NCBI GenBank assembly: GCA_964057225.1
Contig: OZ059900.1
Coordinates: forward strand, 8,876,501 to 8,940,500
DNA: 64,000 bases
Source of the DNA: Auanema rhodensis
Lineage: Eukaryota; Nematoda; Chromadorea; Rhabditida; Rhabditidae
Direction: 5' to 3'
Under the pieces are notes generated by a model, which was not told the origin of the DNA, ran no database searches, and saw only the letters and a program-made list of their open reading frames with translations. Shown piece after piece: positions 11,568-25,700 of the stretch. Numbering within the stretch: the stretch's first letter is position 1; every line of letters starts with the position of its first letter. Position numbers and translations under genes: made by a program.

Positions 11568-11568
11568 T
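11495..11568 (-). repeat. Inverted monomer fragment I1 (74 bp)
   Basis: After atctcaa the strand flips. These 74 bases are the reverse complement of monomer positions about 214-287 (from the A-run to ccaataa). The forward strand resumes with ccaaaaaccaat at 11,569. About 230 bp of forward monomer is missing across the site, so the disrupted period is 193 bp. The left junction has 2-bp microhomology (aa). The right junction lies in T and A runs and cannot be placed exactly. The same two junctions occur at the longer inversions I2 and I3. Confidence 0.93.
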
Positions 11569-13011
11569 CCAAAAACCAATAATTCTTGATATTTTCGGTC
11601 CTTTTTGACCAAAGTGGTTGAAATTGAACATATATATGTAAAAATAGTCAAAGATTATGAATCCTGATTTTCAAATCCATATCTCAAAGGGTCTGATCAA
11701 AACATACAGTTTTCACATGTTTTGTACCCAGAATCGTTGAATATATGGCGTTTTGAGCATAAAAAGGCCCATATTTCAATCAGTTTTGATATTCGTGCAA
11801 AATACACCTATATGAACATTCTATGACATTATTTCATAAATTTAGTCGTTTTAGAAGAAAAAAATATGCTTTAGATCAAAAGTTTGAGTGATTTTGCCAA
11901 AATGCCCTTCAAACCCCAAAAAACCAATAATTCTTGATATTTTCGGTCCTTTTTGACCAAAGTGGTTAAAATTGAACATATATATGTTAAAATAGTCAAA
12001 GTTTATGAATCCTGAATTTCAAATCCATATCTCAAAGGGTCTGATCTAAACATACAGTTTTCACATGTTTTGTACCCAAAATCGTTGAATATATGGCGTT
12101 TTGAGCATAAAAAGGCCCATATTTCAATCAGTTTTGATATTCGTGCAAAATACACCTATATAAACATTCTATGACAGTATTTCATAAATTTAGTCGTTTT
12201 AGAAGAAAAAAATATGCTTAAGATCAAAAGTTTGAGTGATTTTGCCAAAATGCCCTTCAAACCCCAAAAAACCAATAATTCTTGATATTTTCGGTCCTTT
12301 TTGACCAAAGTGGTTAAAATTGAACATATATATGTTAAAATAGTCAAAGTTTATAAATCCTGAATTTCAAATCCATATCTCAAAGGGTCTGATCAAAACA
12401 TACAGTTTTCACATGTTTTGTACCCAGAATCGTTGAATATATGGCGTTTTGAGCATAAAAAGGCCCATATTTCAATCAGTTTTGATATTCGTGCAAAATA
12501 CACCTATATGAACATTCTATGACATTATTTCATATATTTAGTCGTTTTAGAAAAAAAAATATGCTTAAGATCAAAAGTTTGACTGATTTTGCCAACATGC
12601 CCTTCAAACCCCAAAAAACCAATAATTCTTGATATTTTCGGTCCTTTTTGACCAAAGTGGTTGAAATTGAACATATATATGTAAAAATAGTCAAAGATAA
12701 TGAATCCTGATTTTCAAATCCATATCTCAAAGGGTCTGATCAAAACATACAGTTTTCACATGTTTTGTACCCAAAATCGTTGAATATATGGCGTTTTGAG
12801 CATAAAAAGGCCCATATTTCAATCAGTTTTGATATTCGTGCAAAATACACCTATATGAACATTTTATGACAGTATTTCATATATTTAGTCGTTTTAGAAA
12901 AAAAAAATATGCTTAAGATCAAAATTTTGAGTGATTTTGCCAACATGCCCTTCAAACCCCAAAAAACCAATAATTCTTGATATTTTCGGTCCTTTTTGAC
13001 CAAAGTGGTTG
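11569..13011 (+). repeat. Mixed monomers right of I1
   Basis: About four monomers. The first carries gttgaaattg and agattatg with cctgattttc, as do the monomers right of I2 and I3. One reads ctttagatc in place of cttaagatc near 11,869, removing the CTTAAG site. The monomer around 12,500-12,850 has nine A in its A-run and is 347 bp. Confidence 0.75.
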
Positions 13012-14403
13012 AAATTGAACATATATATGTTAAAATAGTCAAAGTTTATAAATCCTGAATTTCAAATCCATATCTCAAAGGGTCTGATCAAAACATACAG
13101 TTTTCACATGTTTTGTACCCAGAATCGTTGAATATATGGCGTTTTGAGCATAAAAAGGCCCATATTTCAATCAGTTTTGATATTCGTGCAAAATACACCT
13201 ATATGAACATTTTATGACAGTATTTCATATATTTAGTCGTTTTAGAAAAAAAAAATATGCTTAAGATCAAAAGTTTGAGTGATTTTGCCAACATGCCCTT
13301 CAAACCCCAAAAAACCAATAATTCTTGATATTTTCGGTCCTTTTTGACCAAAGTGGTTGAAATTGAACATATATATGTAAAAATAGTCAAAGATTATGAA
13401 TCCTGATTTTCAAATCCATATCTCAAAGGGTCTGATCAAAACATACAGTTTTCACATGTTTTGTACCCAAAATCGTTGAATATATGGCGTTTTGAGCATA
13501 AAAAGGCCCATATTTCAATCAGTTTTGATATTCGTGCAAAATACACCTATATGAACATTTTATGACAGTATTTCATATATTTAGTCGTTTTAGAAGAAAA
13601 AAATATGCTTAAGATCAAAAGTTTGACTGATTTTGCCAAAATGCCCTTCAAACCCCAAAAAACCAATAATTCTTGATATTTTCGGTCCTTTTCGACCAAA
13701 GTGGTTAAAATTGAACATGTATATGTTAAAATAGTCAAAGTTTATAAATCCTGAATTTCAAATCCATATCTCAAAGGGTCTGATCAAAACATACAGTTTT
13801 CACATGTTTTGTACCCAGAATCGTTGAATATATGGCGTTTTGAGCATAAAAAGGCACATATTTCAATCAGTTTTGATATTCGTGCAAAATACACCTATAT
13901 GAACATTCTATGACATTATTTCATACTATTAGTCGTTTTAGAAGAAAAAAATATGCTTAAGATCAAAAGTTTGACTGATTTTGCCAAAATGCCCTTCAAA
14001 CCTCAAAAAACCAATAATTCTTGATATTTTCGGTCCTTTTTGACCAAAGTAGTTAAAATTGAACATATAGATGTGAAAATAGTCAAAGTTTATGAATCCT
14101 AAATTTCAGATCCATATCTCAAAGGGTCTGATCTAAACATACAGTTTTCCCATGTTTTGTACCCAAAATCGTTCAATATATGGCGTTTTGAGCATAAAAA
14201 GGCCCATATTTCAATCAGTTTTGATATTCGTGCAAAATACACCTATATAAACATTCTATGACAGTATTTCATAAATTTAGTCGTTTTAGAAGAAAAAAAT
14301 ATGCTTAAGATCAAAAGTTTGAGTGATTTTGCCAAAATGCCCTTCAAACCCCAAAAAACCAATAATTCTTGATATTTTCGGTCCTTTTTGACCAAAGTGG
14401 TTA
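13012..14403 (+). repeat. Tetramer HOR (1,392 bp), copy 1
   Basis: Four monomers in the order caacatgcc type, ccttttcgacc type, C type, B type. Private markers ttttcccatg and cgttcaatat at about 14,147-14,175 recur exactly 1,392 bp later. Confidence 0.83.
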
Positions 14404-15795
14404 AAATTGAACATATATATGTTAAAATAGTCAAAGTTTATAAATCCTGAATTTCAAATCCATATCTCAAAGGGTCTGATCAAAACATACAGTTTTCACA
14501 TGTTTTGTACCCAGAATCGTTGAATATATGGCGTTTTGAGCATAAAAAGGCCCATATTTCAATCAGTTTTGATATTCGTGCAAAATACACCTATATGAAC
14601 ATTTTATGACAGTATTTCATATATTTAGTCGTTTTAGAAAAAAAAAATATGCTTAAGATCAAAAGTTTGAGTGATTTTGCCAACATGCCCTTCAAACCCC
14701 AAAAAACCAATAATTCTTGATATTTTCGGTCCTTTTTGACCAAAGTGGTTGAAATTGAACATATATATGTAAAAATAGTCAAAGATTATGAATCCTGATT
14801 TTCAAATCCATATCTCAAAGGGTCTGATCAAAACATACAGTTTTCACATGTTTTGTACCCAAAATCATTGAATATATGGCGTTTTGAGCATAAAAAGGCC
14901 CATATTTCAATCAGTTTTGATATTCGTGCAAAATACACCTATATGAACATTTTATGACAGTATTTCATATATTTAGTCGTTTTAGAAGAAAAAAATATGC
15001 TTAAGATCAAAAGTTTGACTGATTTTGCCAAAATGCCCTTCAAACCCCAAAAAACCAATAATTCTTGATATTTTCGGTCCTTTTCGACCAAAGTGGTTAA
15101 AATTGAACATATATATGTTAAAATAGTCAAAGTTTATAAATCCTGAACTTCAAATCCATATCTCAAAGGGTCTGATCAAAACATACAGTTTTCACATGTT
15201 TTGTACCCAGAATCGTTGAATATATGGCGTTTTGAGCATAAAAAGGCCCATATTTCAATCAGTTTTGATATTCGTGCAAAATACACCTATATGAACATTC
15301 TATGACATTATTTCATACTATTAGTCGTTTTAGAAGAAAAAAATACGCTTAAGATCAAAAGTTTGACTGATTTTGCCAAAATGCCCTTCAAACCTCAAAA
15401 AACCAATAATTCTTGATATTTTCGGTCCTTTTTGACCAAAGTAGTTAAAATTGAACATATAGATGTGAAAATAGTCAAAGTTTATGAATCCTAAATTTCA
15501 GATCCATATCTCAAAGGGTCTGATCTAAACATACAGTTTTCCCATGTTTTGTACCCAAAATCGTTCAATATATGGCGTTTTGAGCATAAAAAGGCCCATA
15601 TTTCAATCAGTTTTGATATTCGTGCAAAATACACCTATATAAACATTCTATGACAGTATTTCATAAATTTAGTCGTTTTAGAAGAAAAAAATATGCTTAA
15701 GATCAAAAGTTTGAGTGATTTTGCCAAAATGCCCTTCAAACCCCAAAAAACCAATAATTCTTGATATTTTCGGTCCTTTTTGACCAAAGTGGTTA
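14404..15795 (+). repeat. Tetramer HOR (1,392 bp), copy 2
   Basis: This repeats the order and private markers of copy 1 (ttttcccatg and cgttcaatat at about 15,539-15,567). Differences include atcattgaat near 14,865 and aatacgctt near 15,344. Confidence 0.83.
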
Positions 15796-16870
15796 AAATT
15801 GAACATATATATGTTAAAATAGTCAAAGTTTATAAATCCTGAATTTCAAATCCATATCTCAAAGGGTCTGATCAAAACATACAGTTTTCACATGTTTTGT
15901 ACCCAGAATCGTTGAATATATGGCGTTTTGAGCATAAAAAGGCCCATATTTCAATCAGTTTTGATATTCGTGCAAAATACACCTATATGAACATTTTATG
16001 ACAGTATTTCATATATTTAGTCGTTTTAGAAAAAAAAAATATGCTTAAGATCAAAAGTTTGAGTGATTTTGCCAACATGCCCTTCAAACCCCAAAAAACC
16101 AATAATTCTTGATATTTTCGGTCCTTTTTTACCAAAGTGGTTAAAATTGAACATATATATGTTAAAATAGTCAAAGTTTATAAATCCTGAACTTCAAATC
16201 CATATCTCAAAGGGTCTGATCAAAACATACAGTTTTCACATGTTTTGTACCCAGAATCGTTGAATATATGGCGTTTTGAGCATAAAAAGGCCCATATTTC
16301 AATCAGTTTTGATATTCGTGCAAAATACACCTATATGAACATTCTATGACATTATTTCATACTATTAGTCGTTTTAGAAGAAAAAAATATGCTTAAGATC
16401 AAAAGTTTGACTGATTTTGCCAAAATGCCCTTCAAACCTCAAAAAACCAATAATTCTTGATATTTTCGGTCCTTTTTGACCAAAGTAGTTAAAATTGAAC
16501 ATATAGATGTGAAAATAGTCAAAGTTTATGAATCCTAAATTTCAGATCCATATCTCAAAGGGTCTGATCTAAACATACAGTTTTCACATGTTTTGTACCC
16601 AAAATCGTTGAATATATGGCGTTTTGAGCATAAAAAGGCCCATATTTCAATCAGTTTTGATATTCGTGCAAAATACACCTATATAAACATTCTATGACAG
16701 TATTTCATAAATTTAGTCGTTTTAGAAGAAAAAAATATGCTTAAGATCAAAAGTTTGAGTGATTTTGCCAAAATGCCCTTCAAACCCCAAAAAACCAATA
16801 ATTCTTGATATTTTCGGTCCTTTTCGACCAAAGTGGTTAAAATTGAACATATATATGTTAAAATAGTCAA
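15796..16870 (+). repeat. Contracted third HOR copy (three monomers)
   Basis: The third round contains only three monomers. Its first monomer has the left markers of tetramer monomer 1 (caacatgcc near 16,074) and the right markers of monomer 2 (ttaaaattg, gttaaaatag, cctgaacttc), as expected if unequal exchange within the monomer removed 348 bp. The ttttcccatg variant is not present in this round. Confidence 0.72.
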
Positions 16871-18070
16871 AGTTTATAAATCCTGAATTTCAAATCCATA
16901 TCTCAAAGGGTCTGATCAAAACATACAGTTTTCACATGTTTTGTACCCAGAATCGTTGAATATATGGCGTTTTGAGCATAAAAAGGCCCATATTTCAATC
17001 AGTTTTGATATTCGTGCAAAATACACCTATATGAACATTCTATGACATTATTTCATAAATTTAGTCGTTTTAGAAAAAAAAAATATGCTTAAGATCAAAA
17101 GTTTGACTGATTTTGCCAAAATGCCCTTCAAACCCCAAAAAACCAATAATTCTCGATATTTTCGGTCCTTTTTGACCAAAGTGGTTAAAATTGAACATAT
17201 ATATGTAAAAATAGTCAAAGTTTATAAATCCTGATTTTCAAATCCATATCTCAAAGGGTCTGATCAAAACATACAGTTTTCACATGTTTTGTACCTAGAA
17301 TCGTTGAATATATGGCGTTTTGAGCATAAAAAGGCCCATATTTCAATCAGTTTTGATATTCGTGCAAAATACACCTATATGAACATTCTATGACATTATT
17401 TCATACTATTAGTCGTTTTAGAAGAAAAAAATATGCTTAAGATCAAAAGTTTGAGTGATTTTGCCAAAATGCCCTTCAAACCCCAAAAAACCAATAATTC
17501 TTGATATTTTCGGTCCTTTTTGACCAAAGTGGTTAAAATTGAACATATATATGTTAAAATAGTCAAAGTTTATAAATCCTGATTTTCAAATCCATATCTC
17601 AAAGGGTCTGATCAAAACATACAGTTTTCACATGTTTTGTACCCAAAATCGTTGAATATATGGCGTTTTGAGCATAAAAAGGCCCATATTTCAATCAGTT
17701 TTGATATTCGTGCAAAATACACCTATATGAACATTCTATGACAGTATTTCATACATTTAGTCGTTTTAGAAGAAAAAAATATGCTTAAGACCAAAAGTTT
17801 GAGTGATTTTGCCAAAATGCCCTTCAAACCCCAAAAAACCAATAATTCTTGATATTTTCGGTCCTTTTTGACCAAAGTGGTTAAAATTGAACATATATAT
17901 GTTAAAATAGTCAAAGTTTATAAATCCTGAATTTCAAATCCATATCTCAAAGGGTCTGATCAAAACATACAGTTTTCACATGTTTTGTACCCAGAATCGT
18001 TGAATATATGGCGTTTTGAGCATAAAAAGGCCCATATTTCAATCAGTTTTGATATTCGTGCAAAATACAC

Positions 18071-18417
18071 CTATATGAACATTCTATGACATTATTTCAT
18101 ATATTTAGTCGTTTTAGAAAAAAAAATATGCTTAAGATCAAAAGTTTGACTGATTTTGCCAAAATGCCCTTCAAACCCCAAAAAACCAATAATTCTCGAT
18201 ATTTTCGGTCCTTTTTGACCAAAGTGGTTAAAATTGAACATATATATGTAAAAATAGTCAAAGTTTATAAATCCTGATTTTCAAATCCATATCTCAAAGG
18301 GTCTGATCAAAACATACAGTTTTCACATGTTTTGTACCCAGAATCGTTGAATATATGGCGTTTTGAGCATAAAAAGGCCCATATTTCAATCAGTTTTGAT
18401 ATTCGTGCAAAATACAC
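18071..18417 (+). repeat. 347-bp, nine-A monomer (example of the lineage)
   Basis: In this monomer the A-run before tatgc has nine A in place of ten (or of gaagaaaaaaa). The same 347-bp form occurs near 12.5, 19.8, 20.2, 20.9, 21.9, 24.0, 25.0, 26.1, 28.5, 29.2, 30.2, 31.3, 40.0, 40.4, 48.0, 57.1 and 57.8 kb. Where the upstream context allows, the lost base opens a 63-codon frame on the plus strand, which I regard as chance. Confidence 0.8.
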
Positions 18418-18609
18418 CTATATAAACATTCTATGACAGTATTTCATAAATTTAGTCGTTTTAGAAGAAAAAAATATGCTTAAGATCAAAAGTTTGAGTG
18501 ATTTTGCCAAAATGCCCTTCAAACCCCAAAAAACCAATAATTCTTGATATTTTCGGTCCTTTTCGACCAAAGTGGTTAAAATTGAACATATATATGTTAA
18601 AATAGTCAA

Positions 18610-21600
18610 AGTTTATAAATCCTGAATTTCAAATCCATATCTCAAAGGGTCTGATCAAAACATACAGTTTTCACATGTTTTGTACCCAGAATCGTTGAAT
18701 ATATGGCGTTTTGAGCATAAAAAGGCCCATATTTCAATCAGTTTTGATATTCGTGCAAAATACACCTATATGAACATTCTATGACATTATTTCATAAATT
18801 TAGTCGTTTTAGAAAAAAAAAATATGCTTAAGATCAAAAGTTTGACTGATTTTGCCAAAATGCCCTTCAAACCCCAAAAAACCAATAATTCTCGATATTT
18901 TCGGTCCTTTTTGACCAAAGTGGTTAAAATTGAACATATATATGTAAAAATAGTCAAAGTTTATAAATCCTGATTTTCAAATCCATATCTCAAAGGGTCT
19001 GATCAAAACATACAGTTTTCACATGTTTTGTACCTAGAATCGTTGAATATATGGCGTTTTGAGCATAAAAAGGCCCATATTTCAATCAGTTTTGATATTC
19101 GTGCAAAATACACCTATATGAACATTCTATGACATTATTTCATACTATTAGTCGTTTTAGAAGAAAAAAATATGCTTAAGATCAAAAGTTTGAGTGATTT
19201 TGCCAAAATGCCCTTCAAACCCCAAAAAACCAATAATTCTTGATATTTTCGGTCCTTTTTGACCAAAGTGGTTAAAATTGAACATATATTTGTTAAAATA
19301 GTCAAAGTTTATAAATCCTGATTTTCAAATCCATATCTCAAAGGGTCTGATCAAAACATACAGTTTTCACATGTTTTGTACCCAAAATCGTTGAATATAT
19401 GGCGTTTTGAGCATAAAAAGGCCCATATTTCAATCAGTTTTGATATTCGTGCAAAATACACCTATATGAACATTCTTTGACAGTATTTCATACATTTAGT
19501 CGTTTTAGAAGAAAAAAATATGCTTAAGATCAAAAGTTTGAGTGATTTTGCCAAAATGCCCTTCAAACCCCAAAAAACCAATAATTCTTGATATTTTCGG
19601 TCCTTTTTGACCAAAGTGGTTAAAATTGAACATATATATGTTAAAATAGTCAAAGTTTATAAATCCTGAATTTCAAATCCATATCTCAAAGGGTCTGATC
19701 AAAACATACAGTTTTCACATGTTTTGTACCCAGAATCGTTGAATATATGGCGTTTTGAGCATAAAAAGGCCCATATTTCAATCAGTTTTGATATTCGTGC
19801 AAAATACACCTATATGAACATTCTATGACATTATTTCATATATTTAGTCGTTTTAGAAAAAAAAATATGCTTAAGATCAAAAGTTTGACTGATTTTGCCA
19901 AAATGCCCTTCAAACCCCAAAAAACCAATAATTCTCGATATTTTCGGTCCTTTTTGACCAAAGTGGTTAAAATTGAACATATATATGTAAAAATAGTCAA
20001 AGTTTATAAATCCTGATTTTCAAATCCATATCTCAAAGGGTCTGATCAAAACATACAGTTTTCACATGTTTTGTACCCAGAATCGTTGAATATATGGCGT
20101 TTTGAGCATAAAGAGGCCCATATTTCAATCAGTTTTGATATTCGTGCAAAATACACCTATATGAACATTCTATGACATTATTTCATACTATTAGTCGTTT
20201 TAGAAAAAAAAATATGCTTAAGATCAAAAGTTTGACTGATTTTGCCAAAATGCCCTTCAAACCTCAAAAAACCAATAATTCTTGATATTTTCGGTCCTTT
20301 TTGACCAAAGTAGTTAAAATTGAACATATAGATGTGAAAATAGTCAAAGTTTATGAATCCTAAATTTCAGATCCATATCTCAAAGGGTCTGATCAAAACA
20401 TACAGTTTTCACATGTTTTGTACCCAAAATCGTTGAATATATGGCGTTTTGAGCATAAAAAGGCCCATATTTCAATCAGTTTTGATATTCGTGCAAAATA
20501 CACCTATATGAACATTCTATGACAGTATTTCATAAATTTAGTCGTTTTAGAAGAAAAAAATATGCTTAAGATCAAAAGTTTGAGTGATTTTGCCAAAATG
20601 CCCTTCAAACCCCAAAAAACCAATAATTCTTGATATTTTCGGTCCTTTTTGACCAAAGTGGTTAAAATTGAACATATATATGTTAAAATAGTCAAAGTTT
20701 ATAAATCCTGAATTTCAAATCCATATCTCAAAGGGTCTGATCAAAACATACAGTTTTCACATGTTTTGTACCCAGAATCGTTGAATATATGGCGTTTTGA
20801 GCATAAAAAGGCCCATATTTCAATCAGTTTTGATATTCGTGCAAAATACACCTATATGAACATTCTATGACATTATTTCATATATTTAGTCGTTTTAGAA
20901 AAAAAAATATGCTTAAGATCAAAAGTTTGACTGATTTTGCCAAAATGCCCTTCAAACCCCAAAAAACCAATAATTCTTGATATTTTCGGTCCTTTTTGAC
21001 CAAAGTGGTTAAAATTGAACATATATATGTAAAAATAGTCAAAGTTTATAAATCCTGATTTTCAAATCCATATCTCAAAGGGTCTGATCAAAACATACAG
21101 TTTTCACATGTTTTGTACCTAGAATCGTTGAATATATGGCGTTTTGAGCATAAAAAGGCCCATATTTCAATCAGTTTTGATATTCGTGCAAAATACACCT
21201 ATATGAACATTCTATGACATTATTTCATACTATTAGTCGTTTTAGAAGAAAAAAATATGCTTAAGATCAAAAGTTTGAGTGATTTTGCCAAAATGCCCTT
21301 CAAACCCCAAAAAACCAATAATTCTTGATATTTTCGGTCCTTTTTGACCAAAGTGGTTAAAATTGAACATATATATGTTAAAATAGTCAAAGTTTATAAA
21401 TCCTGATTTTCAAATCCATATCTCAAAGGGTCTGATCAAAACATACAGTTTTCACATGTTTTGTACCCAAAATCGTTGAATATATGGCGTTTTGAGCATA
21501 AAAAGGCCCATATTTCAATCAGTTTTGATATTCGTGCAAAATACACCTATATGAACATTCTATGACAGTATTTCATACATTTAGTCGTTTTAGAAGAAAA

Positions 21601-22240
21601 AAATATGCTTAAGATCAAAAGTTTGAGTGATTTTGCCAAAATGCCCTTCAAACCCCAAAAAACCAATAATTCTTGATATTTTCGGTCCTTTTTGACCAAA
21701 GTGGTTAAAATTGAACATATATATGTTAAAATAGTCAAAGTTTATAAATCCTGAATTTCAAATCCATATCTCGAAGGGTCTCATCAAAACATACAGTTTT
21801 CACATGTTTTGTACCCAGAATCGTTGAATATATGGCGTTTTGAGCATAAAAAGGCCCATATTTCAATCAGTTTTGATATTCGTGCAAAATACACCTATAT
21901 GAACATTCTATGACATTATTTCATATATTTAGTCGTTTTAGAAAAAAAAATATGCTTAAGATCAAAAGTTTGACTGATTTTGCCAAAATGCCCTTCAAAC
22001 CCCAAAAAACCAATAATTCTCGATATTTTCGGTCCTTTTTGACCAAAGTGGTTAAAATTGAACATATATATGTAAAAATAGTCAAAGTTTATAAATCCTG
22101 ATTTTCAAATCCATATCTCAAAGGGTCTGATCAAAACATACAGTTTTCACATGTTTTGTACCCAGAATCGTTGAATATATGGCGTTTTGAGCATAAAAAG
22201 GCCCATATTTCAATCAGTTTTGATATTCGTGCAAAATACA
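18610..22240 (+). repeat. 3.6-kb segment, copy 1 (recurs at +4,172/4,173)
   Basis: About ten monomers match 22,782-26,413 in order. Shared rare markers include cataaagaggccc (20,107 and 24,280) and ctcgaaggg (21,771 and 25,945). The offset changes from 4,172 to 4,173 because the monomer near 20,200 has nine A and its partner near 24,380 has ten. Private changes in this copy include cattctttgac near 19,470, acatatatttg near 19,285 and gtctcatc near 21,778. The outer limits are approximate. Confidence 0.75.
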
Positions 22241-22781
22241 CCTATATGAACATTCTATGACATTATTTCATACTATTAGTCGTTTTAGAAGAAAAAAATA
22301 TGCTTAAGATCAAAAGTTTGAGTGATTTTGCCAAAATGCCCTTCAAACCCCAAAAAACCAATAATTCTTGATATTTTCGGTCCTTTTTGACCAAAGTGGT
22401 TAAAATTGAACATATATATGTTAAAATAGTCAAAGTTTATAAATCCTGATTTTCAAATCCATATCTCAAAGGGTCTGATCAAAACATACAGTTTTCACAT
22501 GTTTTGTACCCAAAATCGTTGAATATATGGCGTTTTGAGCATAAAAAGGCCCATATTTCAATCAGTTTTGATATTCGTGCAAAATACACCTATATGAACA
22601 TTCTATGACAGTATTTCATACATTTAGTCGTTTTAGAAGAAAAAAATATGCTTAAGATCAAAAGTTTGAGTGATTTTGCCAAAATGCCCTTCAAACCCCA
22701 AAAAACCAATAATTCTTGATATTTTCGGTCCTTTTTGACCAAAGTGGTTAAAATTGAACATATATATGTTAAAATAGTCAA

Positions 22782-25700
22782 AGTTTATAAATCCTGAATT
22801 TCAAATCCATATCTCAAAGGGTCTGATCAAAACATACAGTTTTCACATGTTTTGTACCCAGAATCGTTGAATATATGGCGTTTTGAGCATAAAAAGGCCC
22901 ATATTTCAATCAGTTTTGATATTCGTGCAAAATACACCTATATGAACATTCTATGACATTATTTCATAAATTTAGTCGTTTTAGAAAAAAAAAATATGCT
23001 TAAGATCAAAAGTTTGACTGATTTTGCCAAAATGCCCTTCAAACCCCAAAAAACCAATAATTCTCGATATTTTCGGTCCTTTTTGACCAAAGTGGTTAAA
23101 ATTGAACATATATATGTAAAAATAGTCAAAGTTTATAAATCCTGATTTTCAAATCCATATCTCAAAGGGTCTGATCAAAACATACAGTTTTCACATGTTT
23201 TGTACCTAGAATCGTTGAATATATGGCGTTTTGAGCATAAAAAGGCCCATATTTCAATCAGTTTTGATATTCGTGCAAAATACACCTATATGAACATTCT
23301 ATGACATTATTTCATACTATTAGTCGTTTTAGAAGAAAAAAATATGCTTAAGATCAAAAGTTTGAGTGATTTTGCCAAAATGCCCTTCAAACCCCAAAAA
23401 ACCAATAATTCTTGATATTTTCGGTCCTTTTTGACCAAAGTGGTTAAAATTGAACATATATATGTTAAAATAGTCAAAGTTTATAAATCCTGATTTTCAA
23501 ATCCATATCTCAAAGGGTCTGATCAAAACATACAGTTTTCACATGTTTTGTACCCAAAATCGTTGAATATATGGCGTTTTGAGCATAAAAAGGCCCATAT
23601 TTCAATCAGTTTTGATATTCGTGCAAAATACACCTATATGAACATTCTATGACAGTATTTCATACATTTAGTCGTTTTAGAAGAAAAAAATATGCTTAAG
23701 ATCAAAAGTTTGAGTGATTTTGCCAAAATGCCCTTCAAACCCCAAAAAACCAATAATTCTTGATATTTTCGGTCCTTTTTGACCAAAGTGGTTAAAATTG
23801 AACATATATATGTTAAAATAGTCAAAGTTTATAAATCCTGAATTTCAAATCCATATCTCAAAGGGTCTGATCAAAACATACAGTTTTCACATGTTTTGTA
23901 CCCAGAATCGTTGAATATATGGCGTTTTGAGCATAAAAAGGCCCATATTTCAATCAGTTTTGATATTCGTGCAAAATACACCTATATGAACATTCTATGA
24001 CATTATTTCATATATTTAGTCGTTTTAGAAAAAAAAATATGCTTAAGATCAAAAGTTTGACTGATTTTGCCAAAATGCCCTTCAAACCCCAAAAAACCAA
24101 TAATTCTCGATATTTTCGGTCCTTTTTGACCAAAGTGGTTAAAATTGAACATATATATGTAAAAATAGTCAAAGTTTATAAATCCTGATTTTCAAATCCA
24201 TATCTCAAAGGGTCTGATCAAAACATACAGTTTTCACATGTTTTGTACCCAGAATCGTTGAATATATGGCGTTTTGAGCATAAAGAGGCCCATATTTCAA
24301 TCAGTTTTGATATTCGTGCAAAATACACCTATATGAACATTCTATGACATTATTTCATACTATTAGTCGTTTTAGAAAAAAAAAATATGCTTAAGATCAA
24401 AAGTTTGACTGATTTTGCCAAAATGCCCTTCAAACCTCAAAAAACCAATAATTCTTGATATTTTCGGTCCTTTTTGACCAAAGTAGTTAAAATTGAACAT
24501 ATAGATGTGAAAATAGTCAAAGTTTATGAATCCTAAATTTCAGATCCATATCTCAAAGGGTCTGATCAAAACATACAGTTTTCACATGTTTTGTACCCAA
24601 AATCGTTGAATATATGGCGTTTTGAGCATAAAAAGGCCCATATTTCAATCAGTTTTGATATTCGTGCAAAATACACCTATATGAACATTCTATGACAGTA
24701 TTTCATAAATTTAGTCGTTTTAGAAGAAAAAAATATGCTTAAGATCAAAAGTTTGAGTGATTTTGCCAAAATGCCCTTCAAACCCCAAAAAACCAATAAT
24801 TCTTGATATTTTCGGTCCTTTTTGACCAAAGTGGTTAAAATTGAACATATATATGTTAAAATAGTCAAAGTTTATAAATCCTGAATTTCAAATCCATATC
24901 TCAAAGGGTCTGATCAAAACATACAGTTTTCACATGTTTTGTACCCAGAATCGTTGAATATATGGCGTTTTGAGCATAAAAAGGCCCATATTTCAATCAG
25001 TTTTGATATTCGTGCAAAATACACCTATATGAACATTCTATGACATTATTTCATATATTTAGTCGTTTTAGAAAAAAAAATATGCTTAAGATCAAAAGTT
25101 TGACTGATTTTGCCAAAATGCCCTTCAAACCCCAAAAAACCAATAATTCTTGATATTTTCGGTCCTTTTTGACCAAAGTGGTTAAAATTGAACATATATA
25201 TGTAAAAATAGTCAAAGTTTATAAATCCTGATTTTCAAATCCATATCTCAAAGGGTCTGATCAAAACATACAGTTTTCACATGTTTTGTACCTAGAATCG
25301 TTGAATATATGGCGTTTTGAGCATAAAAAGGCCCATATTTCAATCAGTTTTGATATTCGTGCAAAATACACCTATATGAACATTCTATGACATTATTTCA
25401 TACTATTAGTCGTTTTAGAAGAAAAAAATATGCTTAAGATCAAAAGTTTGAGTGATTTTGCCAAAATGCCCTTCAAACCCCAAAAAACCAATAATTCTTG
25501 ATATTTTCGGTCCTTTTTGACCAAAGTGGTTAAAATTGAACATATATATGTTAAAATAGTCAAAGTTTATAAATCCTGATTTTCAAATCCATATCTCAAA
25601 GGGTCTGATCAAAACATACAGTTTTCACATGTTTTGTACCCAAAATCGTTGAATATATGGCGTTTTGAGCATAAAAAGGCCCATATTTCAATCAGTTTTG

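Noticed and set aside
11495-11568. CRISPR array or inverted-repeat transposon end
   Set aside because: The inverted piece is ordinary monomer sequence. There are no spacers, target-site duplications or transposase, and the repeat unit is far too long and continuous for CRISPR.
18086-18277. 63-codon open frames on the plus strand in some monomers (18.1, 19.8, 21.9, 24.0, 26.1, 28.5, 31.3, 40.1, 57.1 kb)
   Set aside because: They appear only in monomers with the nine-A run, where a 1-bp loss happens to join two open stretches. They overlap the minus-strand frames and are identical because the monomers are.
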